A stretch of 64,000 bases of DNA from a virus. The stretch spans positions 207,261 to 271,260 of the IMG/VR virus record IMGVR_UViG_3300046692_000091, one strand, 5' to 3'. The notes beneath the pieces were generated by a model. That model did not search any database and was not told the DNA's origin. It worked only from the letters and a program-made list of their open reading frames with translations. Shown here piece by piece: positions 15,696 through 26,518 of this stretch (position 1 is the first letter of the stretch; every line of letters starts with the position of its first letter). A program made the position numbers and the translations under genes.

Positions 15696-17375
15696 TCAGA
15701 TCAGTTGTTTCAACGGCACGGCAGTCATTGCGAGTTGCAAATCGGTACCGACAGTACGACGAATCCATTGAATATAAACCAGTTCGCCATCGTTAGACAG
15801 ATCATTGTTTACCTTCAGAACATCGTTCCATTGGGACACCGCGTACTCGTAAACGTTGTGCAGGAAATGCACACGGAAGTGAGTAGGCAGTGGAGCCACA
15901 ACTTCAGACTCTGGATTGATCAGTGGTTCAGCAGCGTAGTACATCTTCTGCAACCACAGTTCCTTAGTCTGCAGGCCTTGGCCTAACCGCAGGTTCCATT
16001 GGTTAGTTTCGATGAACTCTACGTTCGCTTTCAGGCCACGACCATAAGGAGCGGCTTGATCAGGACGGAACAGGATTTCCCAATCAGCGCCATTCATACC
16101 AGCTTGCAACAGCGATACTTGAACGGTCGATACAAAGCGGACAGGTTTAAACACGCCATCTACTTCGTTGAGGTTCAATGCGTACGTCAGGTCTTGGATA
16201 AAGCCATAGCCTTTCGGATCGAATGGCCGTGAAGTCATACCCAGTTGAACCTGAGGAGTAACGTTCCAGTACCGTTCCCGATCTTGGTTGTACAGCCAGA
16301 ACTCTAAGCGGTAACCCACAGCTTCGTTGACCCAGACTGGATACACGAATAGACGACATTCGTAAGCACCTTCAGCCGGAGTAGTCCGAGCAATATAGTT
16401 CATAGTGATCTTACGATCAGTGGTTGGGTTAAGACCATAAGAGATCTCATCCTGCGCCAGTTGATACGTTAGAGTCATGCCGAACTCTTGACCTACTTCG
16501 GTTGCTACGTAGTTACGCAGACCCAGTAGTTCCATCGCACTACCATTAACGGCCTTACGATCTTTCTTACCATCGCGGTAATGAACCAGACCAGTCATTG
16601 GTAGAGATTCAACAGCAACGTTCAGAGGGAACTCAACGATCTTAGGATCAGATGCACTGATCCACGAGGAATCAATGGAAATACCTTTAACGTAACGTTT
16701 CGATGTATCCGGTTGACGAATAGCTTGCGAGTTCACAACAATGAGTTGTGCTACGGACAGTTGTTTACCATTGGCAGCGTAAGCCACCAAAGTAACCCGT
16801 TCGCCATCTGGTAGGTCTACCGAAGTATAACCGGCCATAGGTACGGTGACGCCATGTTCATAAGAAGTGCCAGGCAACATACCTGGGAGCACAGCAACTT
16901 CCACAGGAACCTTAGGCCCCAGGTAGTTACCAGAACCATCGTAGTACTCGGAGATTACTTTACCATAAGTCTCTGAGATATCGCTACCTTTAAAGACTTG
17001 GTAAGACTGAACTTCTGTACCATAGAAATGGCAACGGAGATCAGGAGTAAAAGTGTGAGGTGTAACAGTTTGATCAAGGAAGATACGGAAAGATTCCGAA
17101 CTGTAACCTGGACCTGTTGCAATCAATACGTTCTCAGGGCCATCTGGATCTGGAGCAACTGGATCATGCCAGAGCTCCAAGATCGACATGCCTGTAGATT
17201 CGTCTACTTCGATTACACGGAATACGCCTTGATCCCAATCGCGAACAGCATCATTCACGTTAGGGATAAACTTATTAGTTTCACCAGGGAAACTAACGAT
17301 CTCCGATCTGTGCCAAGTCCAGAACCCCCGTTGAGGGTCCAGGAAGGCAGATCGGGTAAATGGGGTGAAGGCCAT
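15696..17375 (-). CDS. Probable virion structural protein (phiKZ gp26-like by position)
   Basis: A 559-aa, beta-rich protein rich in Val, Pro, Tyr and Trp, with no enzyme motif. It begins MAFTPFTRSAFLDPQRGFW and contains a KRYVKGISIDSSWISAS segment mid-protein. Its start is 2 nt after the stop of the 904-aa gene, so the two are co-translated. In phiKZ the genes next to terminase and before sheath (gp26-gp28) encode tail or neck structural proteins; assignment here is by synteny. Confidence 0.65.
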   Translation of the reverse strand: MAFTPFTRSAFLDPQRGFWTWHRSEIVSFPGETNKFIPNVNDAVRDWDQGVFRVIEVDESTGMSILELWHDPVAPDPDGPENVLIATGPGYSSESFRIFLDQTVTPHTFTPDLRCHFYGTEVQSYQVFKGSDISETYGKVISEYYDGSGNYLGPKVPVEVAVLPGMLPGTSYEHGVTVPMAGYTSVDLPDGERVTLVAYAANGKQLSVAQLIVVNSQAIRQPDTSKRYVKGISIDSSWISASDPKIVEFPLNVAVESLPMTGLVHYRDGKKDRKAVNGSAMELLGLRNYVATEVGQEFGMTLTYQLAQDEISYGLNPTTDRKITMNYIARTTPAEGAYECRLFVYPVWVNEAVGYRLEFWLYNQDRERYWNVTPQVQLGMTSRPFDPKGYGFIQDLTYALNLNEVDGVFKPVRFVSTVQVSLLQAGMNGADWEILFRPDQAAPYGRGLKANVEFIETNQWNLRLGQGLQTKELWLQKMYYAAEPLINPESEVVAPLPTHFRVHFLHNVYEYAVSQWNDVLKVNNDLSNDGELVYIQWIRRTVGTDLQLAMTAVPLKQLI

Positions 17376-17377
17376 CG

Positions 17378-20092
17378 TTAAGTCCTCGTGATATAGATGG
17401 AATGTGAAAGATCAGGCATCTCACGGAGACCCAGCTTCAGTACTCTCACAAAGAAGTCATACTGTTGGATGTCTAATCCTTGCGCCGTCGGATACCAGTG
17501 TGGATAGACCATGACATGGTTCTTGTTGTAATCGCGGTTCAGGATGTCGAAAGGTTTTAGCCATTCGTACTTCTTCACAGCGTTAGCAATATCCATGTCG
17601 GTATAGAAGCCATTCACAAGTGGTGGTTTCAGTCTACCATTAATCAGGTCGGTAAGAATCTTACAAGTGTAAGCACTGTAGACAAAGTAATGTGTAGTGA
17701 TCTTATCCGATTCAGGACGTGGGCGACCAGGGAAGTATTCAGTCATGTAATCACTGACTTGCTTATCCTTAACATCATCAACAGCACGGGCTACACCATC
17801 AGGATCATAGACATCCCGGAAAGTAACTTGAGGTGTTTGGATCTGATAAGGTGCGCCATTACGCTCATCACCGATTACCATATCGGCAAAGTCTTCATCA
17901 AACTGCACATCAGCAAAGTCACGGTAGTGACCATCTACAACAATCCGTTGCATCTTGTGCGTGTGGATATCGTAAACATTGTTAGCTGATAGAACTCCGT
18001 ATTCAACAAAGCCAAACTCGGTAGGTTTATACAGCGTAAAGTTTGCTGAACAGAATCCAGTACCCCGTGTGATAACTGTGTTGATATCATTCAGGTATTC
18101 CAAGTTGTTTAATACGACTTGCGTCTCTTGGAAAGTAGGACCTGGGATAATGACGTAGTCAAGGTCTTCAACTAGTGTCCGACCATTACGGCCATCTTCA
18201 TCTGCTAGGATGATATCTAGTTGCCCGAAAGGAATATCCATCAGTTCTTCTGTGAGTTGACCAGACGACATGGATTCATGACGGAAGCTATACTTAATGA
18301 TACCATCATTCTTATTGAATCGACGGGTATCTAAGAAGAAGCGATTCGAACGACGGATCAAACCTTGCCATGCCGTATCCTGAACAGTCCAACGGAAAGT
18401 CGGAATATCCCCAGTCTCATCTAAGAAGCCCCACTCGTGACGATTTGGCAAATCAGTAATATCTTGCCAATCACCAGTAGGTACACCACCCCAGATACGG
18501 TTCACATAGACTCTGAACTCATAGCCCCCAGGAAGCTCGACAGGATTGACCCCATACACACCTTCCAAATTGTTGCTACCAACGCCTGTGATGGCTTCTA
18601 CGTATGCACAGGTGCTATTGCGCACGTAGTAACGTGACCCACCTGTGTGATAGAACCATTCTAACAACAAACCTTGTGCATCGTACTCAAATACCGTAGT
18701 ATTCTCCCAGTAGCAATAAGCCAGATCTGCAACGCGGTTAGTTTGATCTAGGTAGACCTTAGATGGGTTGTTCGCTAACAGATGGGCAGACTCGTGATAA
18801 CCGAATACGTCACCTGCAAAGTTCTGAGCGTCTTGTTTAGACTGATTCGTTTTCGATGGGTCTTGAAATGCAATCGGGTAGACTACATCCGGACTAGCCG
18901 ACATGAAACGAACGTAAGCTGCTTTCTCCAAATTAGCTGCATGCCACAAAGGCATAGAGTCAGCACCAGTCATGGCACGAATAATGTCGGTATCTTTCAA
19001 ACGGTACAGTTCTTGGATACGGGACGAGTCAGCGATAATAGGACGTTCATTACCAGACCGACGATAATACATGCGAATGTACATCGGATCATGGGTTGTC
19101 CATTTATCTGAAGGCCATCTCGGATCAGTACCTACCCGTGGATCTTCTGGATGGCTTGCAATCATCGACTGCACACGACCAACTGGAATAGACCAATCAC
19201 GGTGAGTCAGTTGACGCATCCACTTACCATCGTTGTGATGATAATGAATCCCCGAATAACGATTCAAAGCGTTATTGTTTTTACACAAGAACACAGCGAT
19301 GTCATCATGGAACTCGATCGTGGTAGCCGCTTGTGCTTTAGGCATGTGGATCAAGTATTTATTCGACGCATCTAATGTCGAAGTGAACGTAGGGTTATTC
19401 AGTAGTGGGTATTCAATCATCCGATAGATAGAACTATCGAGAACCCATTCGCAGTAATCCCCTACACCTGCCGTTACTAAAGAAATCTCTTGCACTAGTC
19501 GACCGTTAACCCAGCATAGAGGGAAGCCCCCTTTCTCAGCTAACAGATCCTGCATCTGTACTTGGAACTGACGGAGTTCGGCAGTTGTATTAGGACGGAT
19601 GGAATGTGCTTCAATGAAATTACGAGTCGATTGGTCGGAGCGCTTACTTTGGAAGAAAGCGTTTTGGTAGAAGTGTAGGTATGGTTGTTGCTCATCCAAA
19701 TCCGGAAATAAAGGAAGGATCTTTACAGCAACCAGTAAGTTTTGATTGGTGGTCAGCAATACCCAGGTTTGTGCCCGAGAGTACTGAATACCACTGTCAA
19801 CGTAGACTTCGCCAAGCATCTTGTGATGGATAGCTAATTTCTCTAGTGACATCCATTGGTTGTAAACCTTTGGGAGAGCCAAGTGGGATGGAACCACCTG
19901 ACCGATTTGATACACATGGAACCAATCCCGTTCAGACTCGTAAGGCAGTACATACCGCTCACCATCAACTACGTAGTTACGACGTGTGCCATAACGCGGA
20001 GTAAGTTGACGGAGCTTGTATTGAAACTGCCGATCTTGCCCGAGGTTACACCAAACGTTATCAATCGCGTAGCGCAACAGATAGTCGTTCAT
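17378..20092 (-). CDS. Large virion structural protein (phiKZ gp27-like by position)
   Basis: A 904-aa protein, Tyr/Trp/Arg-rich, with no membrane segment or catalytic motif. The second in-frame ATG (20092) is chosen because AGGGG lies 6 nt upstream; the ATG at 20098 would sit on that site. It lies between two other structural genes, coupled tightly to the 559-aa gene. A tail or baseplate role is inferred from position and composition. Confidence 0.65.
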   Translation of the reverse strand: MNDYLLRYAIDNVWCNLGQDRQFQYKLRQLTPRYGTRRNYVVDGERYVLPYESERDWFHVYQIGQVVPSHLALPKVYNQWMSLEKLAIHHKMLGEVYVDSGIQYSRAQTWVLLTTNQNLLVAVKILPLFPDLDEQQPYLHFYQNAFFQSKRSDQSTRNFIEAHSIRPNTTAELRQFQVQMQDLLAEKGGFPLCWVNGRLVQEISLVTAGVGDYCEWVLDSSIYRMIEYPLLNNPTFTSTLDASNKYLIHMPKAQAATTIEFHDDIAVFLCKNNNALNRYSGIHYHHNDGKWMRQLTHRDWSIPVGRVQSMIASHPEDPRVGTDPRWPSDKWTTHDPMYIRMYYRRSGNERPIIADSSRIQELYRLKDTDIIRAMTGADSMPLWHAANLEKAAYVRFMSASPDVVYPIAFQDPSKTNQSKQDAQNFAGDVFGYHESAHLLANNPSKVYLDQTNRVADLAYCYWENTTVFEYDAQGLLLEWFYHTGGSRYYVRNSTCAYVEAITGVGSNNLEGVYGVNPVELPGGYEFRVYVNRIWGGVPTGDWQDITDLPNRHEWGFLDETGDIPTFRWTVQDTAWQGLIRRSNRFFLDTRRFNKNDGIIKYSFRHESMSSGQLTEELMDIPFGQLDIILADEDGRNGRTLVEDLDYVIIPGPTFQETQVVLNNLEYLNDINTVITRGTGFCSANFTLYKPTEFGFVEYGVLSANNVYDIHTHKMQRIVVDGHYRDFADVQFDEDFADMVIGDERNGAPYQIQTPQVTFRDVYDPDGVARAVDDVKDKQVSDYMTEYFPGRPRPESDKITTHYFVYSAYTCKILTDLINGRLKPPLVNGFYTDMDIANAVKKYEWLKPFDILNRDYNKNHVMVYPHWYPTAQGLDIQQYDFFVRVLKLGLREMPDLSHSIYITRT

Positions 20093-20104
20093 TGTCATCC
20101 CCTG

Positions 20105-21040
20105 TTAAACAAATTGTTCTTTCACTGAGTGACCAACGAGGTCAATAAAGTTACGAATGTCATTCGCACGACCGACCTTTTCAGCTCGCTCAGTAATTTT
20201 GGACTTACGGTATGAGCGATCTGACACTGCCGTATACAAAATGGCAATCCAGGTCGGCAGATGTTCTAGTGACATACCGACGTTGTCGGAAGCATTAGTA
20301 CCATACCACGATGCTTTTAATAGAACGTGGAGATCCGCAAATTTCAACTTACCCATGCTCAGCGTACGAGCTTTCGTACTGAGTTCATTTGCCAGTTGTT
20401 CAGCATTTTCCAGGTCACCAATAGTGTCCTGCATGTCTGGATCAACTAGGTTCAAAACGAAGTCAAGCGGAACTGCAGTGATACGAGAAATGATTGGTGC
20501 AAAGCGCACACGATCATGACCTGGTTTACGTAGTTCTGGTGAGAGCATGGCTTGGTAGTAAAGTGCAGCAATAACTCGCAGCACCATTTCAGATTCTGGA
20601 CGAAGGGTGTATTTCTGTACGAGAGTACCAGAGATCCAGTCCATGAAAACTTTGGCAGGGAAATCAGTCATTCGTGCGAAACCACTAGCGCCTTGCATCA
20701 TTAACTTGTGAGTCAATGCTACTCGTACGCATTGCAGTTGCCAATCGTTTGCAGCAATCAGCCGTGTTACGCCTGTGCGTTCATCGTAACGCATATACTG
20801 ACGACCATCCACTACCAATCGTGGTTGGCGTTCGTCGCCGAGATTTACGATGTGTGCGAAGTTCGGAATGTCGTCGTGTTCTTCACGCGGGGTCACATAG
20901 CCAGTGTCGATCAGAGTTTCATTTAATACAGTTTGCATTGGCGGAAGCGACAAGGTGATTTCAGCCTTGTGGATTGCACGTACATATTCTTCGGGTTTGT
21001 TCAGACGACCTAGAGTCGTTTGGTATGGCAGAATGACCAT
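20105..21040 (-). CDS. Virion structural or assembly protein (phiKZ gp28-like by position)
   Basis: A 311-aa protein, largely helical, beginning MVILPYQTTLGRLNKPEEY. Start 21040 follows AAGGAG with a 7-nt spacer; the open frame extends 45 nt further into the promoter region without a site. It is the first gene of the minus-strand structural operon, divergent from the tail sheath. No motif was recognised. Confidence 0.65.
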   Translation of the reverse strand: MVILPYQTTLGRLNKPEEYVRAIHKAEITLSLPPMQTVLNETLIDTGYVTPREEHDDIPNFAHIVNLGDERQPRLVVDGRQYMRYDERTGVTRLIAANDWQLQCVRVALTHKLMMQGASGFARMTDFPAKVFMDWISGTLVQKYTLRPESEMVLRVIAALYYQAMLSPELRKPGHDRVRFAPIISRITAVPLDFVLNLVDPDMQDTIGDLENAEQLANELSTKARTLSMGKLKFADLHVLLKASWYGTNASDNVGMSLEHLPTWIAILYTAVSDRSYRKSKITERAEKVGRANDIRNFIDLVGHSVKEQFV

Positions 21041-21079
21041 TCCGTATCTCCTTTTTAGGGGGTAAAAAATAACTTCGAT

Positions 21080-21110
21080 GGTCAATTATAATTAATATCT
21101 ATGATTGACC
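21080..21110. promoter_or_regulatory. Divergent promoter region with inverted repeat
   Basis: GGTCAAT (21080-21086) and ATTGACC (21104-21110) flank an AT-rich core that holds TATG at 21100-21103. It lies between the structural operon (minus) and the sheath gene (plus), whose ATG is 57 nt further. It could be a late promoter with an operator-like repeat. Confidence 0.5.
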
Positions 21111-21166
21111 GTTAGTTTACACTCATAACATCGAGTTCAAAGCTCCATACTTGGGAGAAACAAAAG

Positions 21167-23263
21167 ATGTCTTATACCAACGCTGTCCCTAAGGTAACCT
21201 TCAACGGTATCCGGGACTTGAGTCGTCGGGCGTTCCAACGGCCACCGGTCACGTTCGCTCAACATACTCCACTGCTGCGTCTCTTCACCGAGACCGGCCC
21301 AACAGATACCACTTATGTCGGCAACGATGAAGGTGGCTTCGCAACTATCTACGGTGAAAGCTCGCTCGCTCCGCGCAGCAAGTTTTTCAACCAGCAGTCT
21401 CTTCTGGCTCTCCAGTTCCTCAGCGAAGGTAACGGCTTCTATGTGAAGCGTCTGTCTCCGGAAGATGCGGGTAACTCTGCACGTATTATCGTAGCACTAG
21501 AAATGGTCCACGACTACGTTGATCAGACGATTACGCAGCTTGGCGGCTTCAACTACCCGAATGCGGTTGGTGATCTGTCGGCAAGTCCTTTAGCTGCTGG
21601 TGATAACCAAGTTGAAGGCTACCGTGCACGTATCATTCTGATTCGTGATAATGATTCCGAAGTTGGTACTCAACGTATCCTGCCTGGCGAAATGGTTTCG
21701 ACCATCGACAACTCGCAGTCGACTGTATACCCGCTGTTCGAATTGCCTGCTGCATTCTTCGGTTCCCAAGGTAATAACCTGGGTATGCGAATCTGGTGTA
21801 CATCTACCGATGATCCAGATGGCTTCGATGAAGTGACTGCAGAGCGCTTCAAGACTCGTATGTACCGCGTTCAATTCGTGGAACTGCCAGTCGTAGGCAA
21901 CACCCCAGTTATCGTGAAAACCGCAATGGACGAAGATTTCGTTAACGTATCTTTCGATCCGGGTGTTTATTCCGATACCTACAACATGGACTACACTATC
22001 GATGACGTACTGATCGATAAGTATTCTGATGACGGTTTTGAATCCGGTTTGTCCGTTCTCTACTCGCCATTCAGTCAGTGCCATGTTTACCGTGACAACG
22101 TTAAGCTGGTTCAGGAATTGATTCTGGCAGCTGAGCAAGCTGTTAACCCAGCAATCGCCGGTACTGTTACCAGTGCCTCGCAGATCGACTTCCTGACTAT
22201 GATCGGTGAAGACGGTGATGCTTACCAGTCCATTCAATTGGAAGGTGCGATGGGTGGTGGTGTTACTCTCGGTAAGAACGCAACCATCTACGCTTCTGGC
22301 GGTGATGATGGTACCACTTCTCTCGACGAATACAACAAGCTTGTTGACATCGAGAACACCAACTTCGGTAAGCTGGGTAATGACCAGTATGAAAACATTG
22401 CACACTACCAGTTCGGCGTTCTGTACGATACCGGTCTGCCAATGGAATCGAAGTTCCGTGCTATCCAGGTTTTGGCTGCTCGTAAAGACGTTCAATACTT
22501 CTTCACTACGTTCGTTGATGGTGAGACTCGTCTCCTGTCTGCATCGGAAGAAGCATCACGTTGCCAAGCACTGATCACTCGTTTGCAAGCTTATCCGGAA
22601 TCGACTCTGTTCGGTACACCTGTCTGCCGTGCGATGATCTCGCTGCAAACTGGTAAGCTGATCGGTGGTGGTAATGGTCTGCCTAAGTATGTTCCTCAAC
22701 TGCTGGACATCGGTGTCAAGTGGGCTCGGTACGCTGGTATGGGTACTGGTATCCTGCGTGAAGGTTTCGAGATGGACGTATCTCCGAACAACCGCGTAAC
22801 ACTGGTTAAAGATCAGAACGTTAAGTTCTTCGGCGAACGTACACGTGCACAGCTGTGGGCAAACGGTGCAACCTGGTCGCAATCCTACGATCAACGTTCA
22901 CAGTACTACCCTTGCCTGCGTTCGGTTTACAAAGACGATACTTCGGTACTGCTCTCGCCGATCACAGTTAACATCTGCTGCGACCTGATCCGTTTGATCC
23001 ACAAGGTTCACGCGGACTTCTCTGGTAACGCCTTCCTGTCGAAAGAACAGTTGGTTGAGCGTACAGATGAGCGAATCCTGGAACTGACCCGTGAGCGCTA
23101 CGGCGATCGCGTTGACGTTATCCCACGTTCGTACATCTCTGCCATGGACGATAACAACGGTACCAGCTGGAGCTGTGAAGTGACTGTTGCGGCTAACAAC
23201 CCGCACACCACTCTGAACTTCAACCTGACTACTATCCGTCGGGAAGCCAATACCCAGGCGTAA
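21167..23263 (+). CDS. Contractile tail sheath protein
   Basis: A 698-aa protein matching the phiKZ gp29-type sheath in length, in its N-terminal [17 protein letters not shown] start, and in its position directly before the tube gene. The first 150 residues include [18 protein letters not shown] and a long strand pattern, and the C-terminal third carries the [15 protein letters not shown] core typical of sheath subunits. It polymerises around the tube and contracts at infection. The ribosome site is GGGAG. High GC-ending codon use suggests strong expression. Confidence 0.9.
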   Translation: MSYTNAVPKVTFNGIRDLSRRAFQRPPVTFAQHTPLLRLFTETGPTDTTYVGNDEGGFATIYGESSLAPRSKFFNQQSLLALQFLSEGNGFYVKRLSPEDAGNSARIIVALEMVHDYVDQTITQLGGFNYPNAVGDLSASPLAAGDNQVEGYRARIILIRDNDSEVGTQRILPGEMVSTIDNSQSTVYPLFELPAAFFGSQGNNLGMRIWCTSTDDPDGFDEVTAERFKTRMYRVQFVELPVVGNTPVIVKTAMDEDFVNVSFDPGVYSDTYNMDYTIDDVLIDKYSDDGFESGLSVLYSPFSQCHVYRDNVKLVQELILAAEQAVNPAIAGTVTSASQIDFLTMIGEDGDAYQSIQLEGAMGGGVTLGKNATIYASGGDDGTTSLDEYNKLVDIENTNFGKLGNDQYENIAHYQFGVLYDTGLPMESKFRAIQVLAARKDVQYFFTTFVDGETRLLSASEEASRCQALITRLQAYPESTLFGTPVCRAMISLQTGKLIGGGNGLPKYVPQLLDIGVKWARYAGMGTGILREGFEMDVSPNNRVTLVKDQNVKFFGERTRAQLWANGATWSQSYDQRSQYYPCLRSVYKDDTSVLLSPITVNICCDLIRLIHKVHADFSGNAFLSKEQLVERTDERILELTRERYGDRVDVIPRSYISAMDDNNGTSWSCEVTVAANNPHTTLNFNLTTIRREANTQA

Positions 23264-23299
23264 GCCTGGGATTGTCCCCATTAGCAAGAGGTCCATAAA

Positions 23300-24169
23300 A
23301 TGGCAAAGCGCTATTCAAACCCGTACGCTCCGCGCTCGGGCTACGGTGCCAACGCTTCTGAGAACATGATGAACTTGGCTCAGGCCGGTACGTTCGTCTT
23401 GGCTCCGGACTTGGCTAACCTGGCTGCGAACACACCGTACGTGTCTCGTAACCTAATCGCTATTCTGTTAGAAGCACCACGCTTCTTCCGGTATGCGGCT
23501 AACCAAAACCAACTGATCGCTTCCCTGAAAGCACTGATCGAGAAACACTGTCGTACCATCGATGGTCTGAACCGTACAGTTACTGCTGAATTTGCTGACG
23601 CTCCTGTTGGCGGTGCTGGTGAAGTTATCTCTGCGGTATCGAACGTTACTCGTGCTACCTCTCGTCCTTCGTTGGGCGCTTGGGAACTACAAGGTCGTAC
23701 TATCCAGCACTTCCTGGAATGGTGGATTCTGTATGGCTTGGGTGATCCGAACACCAAAGTTCCATTGATCGTTTCTGATGGCATGGTCCGTCCTGAACAC
23801 TACAACCAAACCTTCGCGGGTTGCACTGTACTGTTCATCGAACCAGATCCTACTATGCAAGACGTTGTGTCTGCTTACCTGTGCACTAACATGCAGCCAA
23901 CCACTACTGGTGATTGGTCGAACCGTAAAGACGTTTCGCAGATTGGCCAGAACCTGGAACTGACTATCGAATTCACCGCACTGACCGATACCTCTGCAGG
24001 CGTTAAGATGTATGCCCGCGAGATTCTTCAGTCGATGGATCTCAGTGGTCTGAACCCTAACGACATGCAGATGTGGACTGAGAAGATCAGTGCCGATGTT
24101 GTCAACCAGCGTAACGGTATCACCGATCAGCTTGCTGAAGGTGCTAACAACCGTCTCGGCATTGCCTAA
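23300..24169 (+). CDS. Tail tube protein
   Basis: A 289-aa protein directly downstream of the sheath, corresponding in place and size to phiKZ gp30. The N-terminus is Gly/Asn/Tyr-rich, followed by [20 protein letters not shown], a segment echoed in the 160-aa protein at 1024-1506. The rest is beta-rich, as expected of a tube ring protein. The ribosome site AGAGG precedes the ATG. Confidence 0.85.
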   Translation: MAKRYSNPYAPRSGYGANASENMMNLAQAGTFVLAPDLANLAANTPYVSRNLIAILLEAPRFFRYAANQNQLIASLKALIEKHCRTIDGLNRTVTAEFADAPVGGAGEVISAVSNVTRATSRPSLGAWELQGRTIQHFLEWWILYGLGDPNTKVPLIVSDGMVRPEHYNQTFAGCTVLFIEPDPTMQDVVSAYLCTNMQPTTTGDWSNRKDVSQIGQNLELTIEFTALTDTSAGVKMYAREILQSMDLSGLNPNDMQMWTEKISADVVNQRNGITDQLAEGANNRLGIA

Positions 24170-24179
24170 GGAATAAGCG

Positions 24180-24356
24180 ATGGCTACTACGTCACCAGTG
24201 CCTAGTACCCCAACGGGTCAAAGGGCACAAGCTGAAAAGAAACCCTTCTCAGAGTTTCTGGGAGTGGATGTAGCAAATGCTGGTTTCGGCTTTAATGATG
24301 ACCTAGCAGCCGTTGCTGCCCAGCGCCGTCAAGTTAAGAGTCAACCACCGAAGTAA
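24180..24356 (+). CDS. Small protein after the tail tube gene
   Basis: A 58-aa frame with AAGGAA 7 nt before its ATG, starting 10 nt after the tube stop. The N-terminus is Thr/Pro/Gln-rich, followed by KPFSEFLGVDVANAG and a basic, Gln-rich tail. It probably belongs to the tail operon, perhaps as a tail completion or chaperone protein. Function unknown. Confidence 0.7.
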   Translation: MATTSPVPSTPTGQRAQAEKKPFSEFLGVDVANAGFGFNDDLAAVAAQRRQVKSQPPK

Positions 24357-24397
24357 ATGCTGTAACCACCAATCCCAAGGTGTGAGCCTAGTATTCA

Positions 24398-24423
24398 GCT
24401 GTTCCTTCGGGAACGGCTTTATG
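24398..24423 (+). terminator. Hairpin with TATG after the tail operon
   Basis: GCTGTTCC and GGAACGGC form a stem with one wobble pair around a TTCG-type loop, followed by TTTATGCTG (TATG 24420-24423). Confidence 0.55.
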
Positions 24424-24447
24424 CTGCATTTTAAAATTATTAAAAGC

Positions 24448-24457
24448 CTATATTACT
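24448..24457 (+). promoter_or_regulatory. Early promoter box CTATATTACT
   Basis: The TATATTAC core follows TTAAAATTATTAAAAG, and the ATG of the nucleotidyltransferase-like gene follows 40 nt later. Confidence 0.7.
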
Positions 24458-24487
24458 TCTGTGCAATCCACCTTAGGAATATAGCTA

Positions 24488-24910
24488 ATGTCTTTTACTC
24501 GCAATGAACTAATCGAACAGTACCACAAAAGCCAATTCGAATCAAACATCCCGGCACAGTTATTCATACTCTCGGCTGGTTCTGCTTTGGTTATGTATCG
24601 CATCCGTGATGTTACGGATGATCTGGATGTTGATACCGATGAGGAGAATTACCAGAAGTTGGTAGCTGCGGGTTATCCTGTCATTGATGATGGGTTCCCT
24701 CGTGTGCATTTGAATGATTGCACGGATGTGCATCTAATACCAACTCCATGGGTAGAAACAATGCCTGTCGATGGCGTGTGGTGTTACACGCTGGAAGATC
24801 TGCTTGTGCAATACGTCAAACTGGCTGGGCATCCGGACCGTAATCCTGGAAAGATAATGCGGGATCTGGAAACTGTAGATAAACTGAAAAAGCTGATCGC
24901 AATGCGCTAA
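24488..24910 (+). CDS. Nucleotidyltransferase-fold early protein
   Basis: A 140-aa protein with the minimal nucleotidyltransferase signature: G31-S32 followed 12 residues later by DDLDVD (44-49), where the spaced acids would bind metal. The arrangement resembles AbiEii/MNT-type transferases (GSALVMY... TDDLDVD). It could modify a host RNA or protein, or be a degenerate sugar/nucleotide binder; the third catalytic acid was not placed with certainty. It is the first gene after an early box, with an AGGAATA ribosome site. Confidence 0.65.
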   Translation: MSFTRNELIEQYHKSQFESNIPAQLFILSAGSALVMYRIRDVTDDLDVDTDEENYQKLVAAGYPVIDDGFPRVHLNDCTDVHLIPTPWVETMPVDGVWCYTLEDLLVQYVKLAGHPDRNPGKIMRDLETVDKLKKLIAMR

Positions 24911-24969
24911 AGCTAAAAAGACTGGGTTGCCTAATTAGGTGACCCAATCAATCCACTAAAAGGTTCGTT

Positions 24970-26145
24970 ATGCAAATCAACCAAAGTGTCATGGAAATCC
25001 CAGGTGTTATCTCGCGTGATGAGTTGTTCAATCTCCGCATGAATTTGCTGCAGTTGTATAAGTCTCGTATTTATGCAATGCAAGAAGTGCCTACGTCGGT
25101 ATACGGTCTGCAATGTCATTTCCGTGATGATAATGAATTCCCATTGCACCTGATGTACAACAACGAACTGGTGTTCAGTTTCCATCCTGCCAGTAAGATC
25201 ATCGACTTCGATCCAGAGCAGATCAATTCGATCATTGGTTCAGAAGCTCGTTGTGGTAATACAATCGGTTGGACATTGGCTGTATTGTTCGAACAGATCT
25301 ATCGTGAACAAGCTGGTTTCGATCAACATGCTTATGCCACCATGACGACTCATGAAACGCGCCGTAATGCGAGAACATTCTTCGGCCTGTTGGAAAGCGT
25401 AGCGCGACTGAGCGCACAAAACCTAGAGGGTGGTCGAGGCGAAAGACTGGTGCGGCGTGATAATGGTTACGCTATTATCGATGCTGCAGGTATGTTGGTT
25501 TTCCACATCACCAAAAGAACTTTCAGTTTTGGTATGGGTTATCTCAGTGATACCGATATCGATACTAACATCAACCACATGGTCATGCAGTATCGTCCTT
25601 GGGTAATTGATGTTCGTCGTAAGTACTGTGGTGTGTTGGATCAATTGGCTGATCTGCTCCGCACTACCTGGCGCGCCAAAGAAGAAATCAATCAGGTGAC
25701 ATCTCGGGCTTTGTGTGGTGCCGATATGCGAGGCATTGAACTTAAGCGTGAGTATGCCCATCAGCTCCAAACCGGTAGTGTAATTTGCATTTATGATCAT
25801 GCCATTACTTTGCAGTATAGCCGTGGGGGTATGCAGATCGGTACGGCGACATACTACCCGAAGAAGCGTTACCCAATTGTTGATACTACTGTTCTGGATT
25901 ATCTCCGTGGCATTACCATGACCACGAACCCATTGAAAGATGATTTCCAGGCAGCACTGGTCAGCTATTCCAAAATGATTACTGATCAAGTCGTTGGCCA
26001 AGTAGAACAAGCCACTCTAACTAAACTGGGCTTGACAATAGAAACAGGTCGACCTTATTATCAAGCCTTCATGAATGCTCGTGCATCGGGCTATCGTGAA
26101 AACTTCGAAGCATTCGCACTTCTCATTAAAAACGTACAGGGATAA
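24970..26145 (+). CDS. Unknown early-block protein
   Basis: A 391-aa protein with an AAAAGG ribosome site. Mixed alpha/beta composition, with no transmembrane segment or motif recognised. It has a Cys in RRKYCGVLDQLADLLRT and a long C-terminal helix region. It is co-transcribed with the nucleotidyltransferase-like gene and the exported protein that follows 5 nt later. Confidence 0.6.
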   Translation: MQINQSVMEIPGVISRDELFNLRMNLLQLYKSRIYAMQEVPTSVYGLQCHFRDDNEFPLHLMYNNELVFSFHPASKIIDFDPEQINSIIGSEARCGNTIGWTLAVLFEQIYREQAGFDQHAYATMTTHETRRNARTFFGLLESVARLSAQNLEGGRGERLVRRDNGYAIIDAAGMLVFHITKRTFSFGMGYLSDTDIDTNINHMVMQYRPWVIDVRRKYCGVLDQLADLLRTTWRAKEEINQVTSRALCGADMRGIELKREYAHQLQTGSVICIYDHAITLQYSRGGMQIGTATYYPKKRYPIVDTTVLDYLRGITMTTNPLKDDFQAALVSYSKMITDQVVGQVEQATLTKLGLTIETGRPYYQAFMNARASGYRENFEAFALLIKNVQG

Positions 26146-26150
26146 GACAA

Positions 26151-26492
26151 ATGAAATTCGCTAGCATTGCACTGATCGTAGCTATGGCATTCTCCGCAGC
26201 AGCGCAAGCAGAAGTTGTTCAGCAACCAGATATCAATCCTGATACTTTGGCTGAACTCTTCATGACTTCCACACTGGTTCAGTGTGATGCTAACGCGTGT
26301 TGGGATGCCGTAACCAATGTCGACCATGAGATCATCATGGATGGCGCAGGCTACGCCGTTGTTTATAGTGATCCAGCTCTGGCCAGGTTGAAACTAACTG
26401 TCGACGAGTTTGATCGTTATAAGCCGTATGTACTGAGCCTCATGATTGGCGTTGCTGCCGAACTTGGTGCACCGGTACAGAAAGACATCTAA
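26151..26492 (+). CDS. Sec-exported small protein
   Basis: A 113-aa protein with a textbook signal peptide: MK, a hydrophobic stretch, then AAAQA before the predicted cut after residue 20. The mature part of about 93 aa has two cysteines (QCDANACW) that could form a disulfide in the periplasm. Early-block position and export suggest a host-envelope function such as superinfection exclusion or inhibition of an envelope enzyme; this is inference. Confidence 0.7.
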   Translation: MKFASIALIVAMAFSAAAQAEVVQQPDINPDTLAELFMTSTLVQCDANACWDAVTNVDHEIIMDGAGYAVVYSDPALARLKLTVDEFDRYKPYVLSLMIGVAAELGAPVQKDI

Positions 26493-26518
26493 CAAAAAAC
26501 CCCACCAGGAGTAACACC

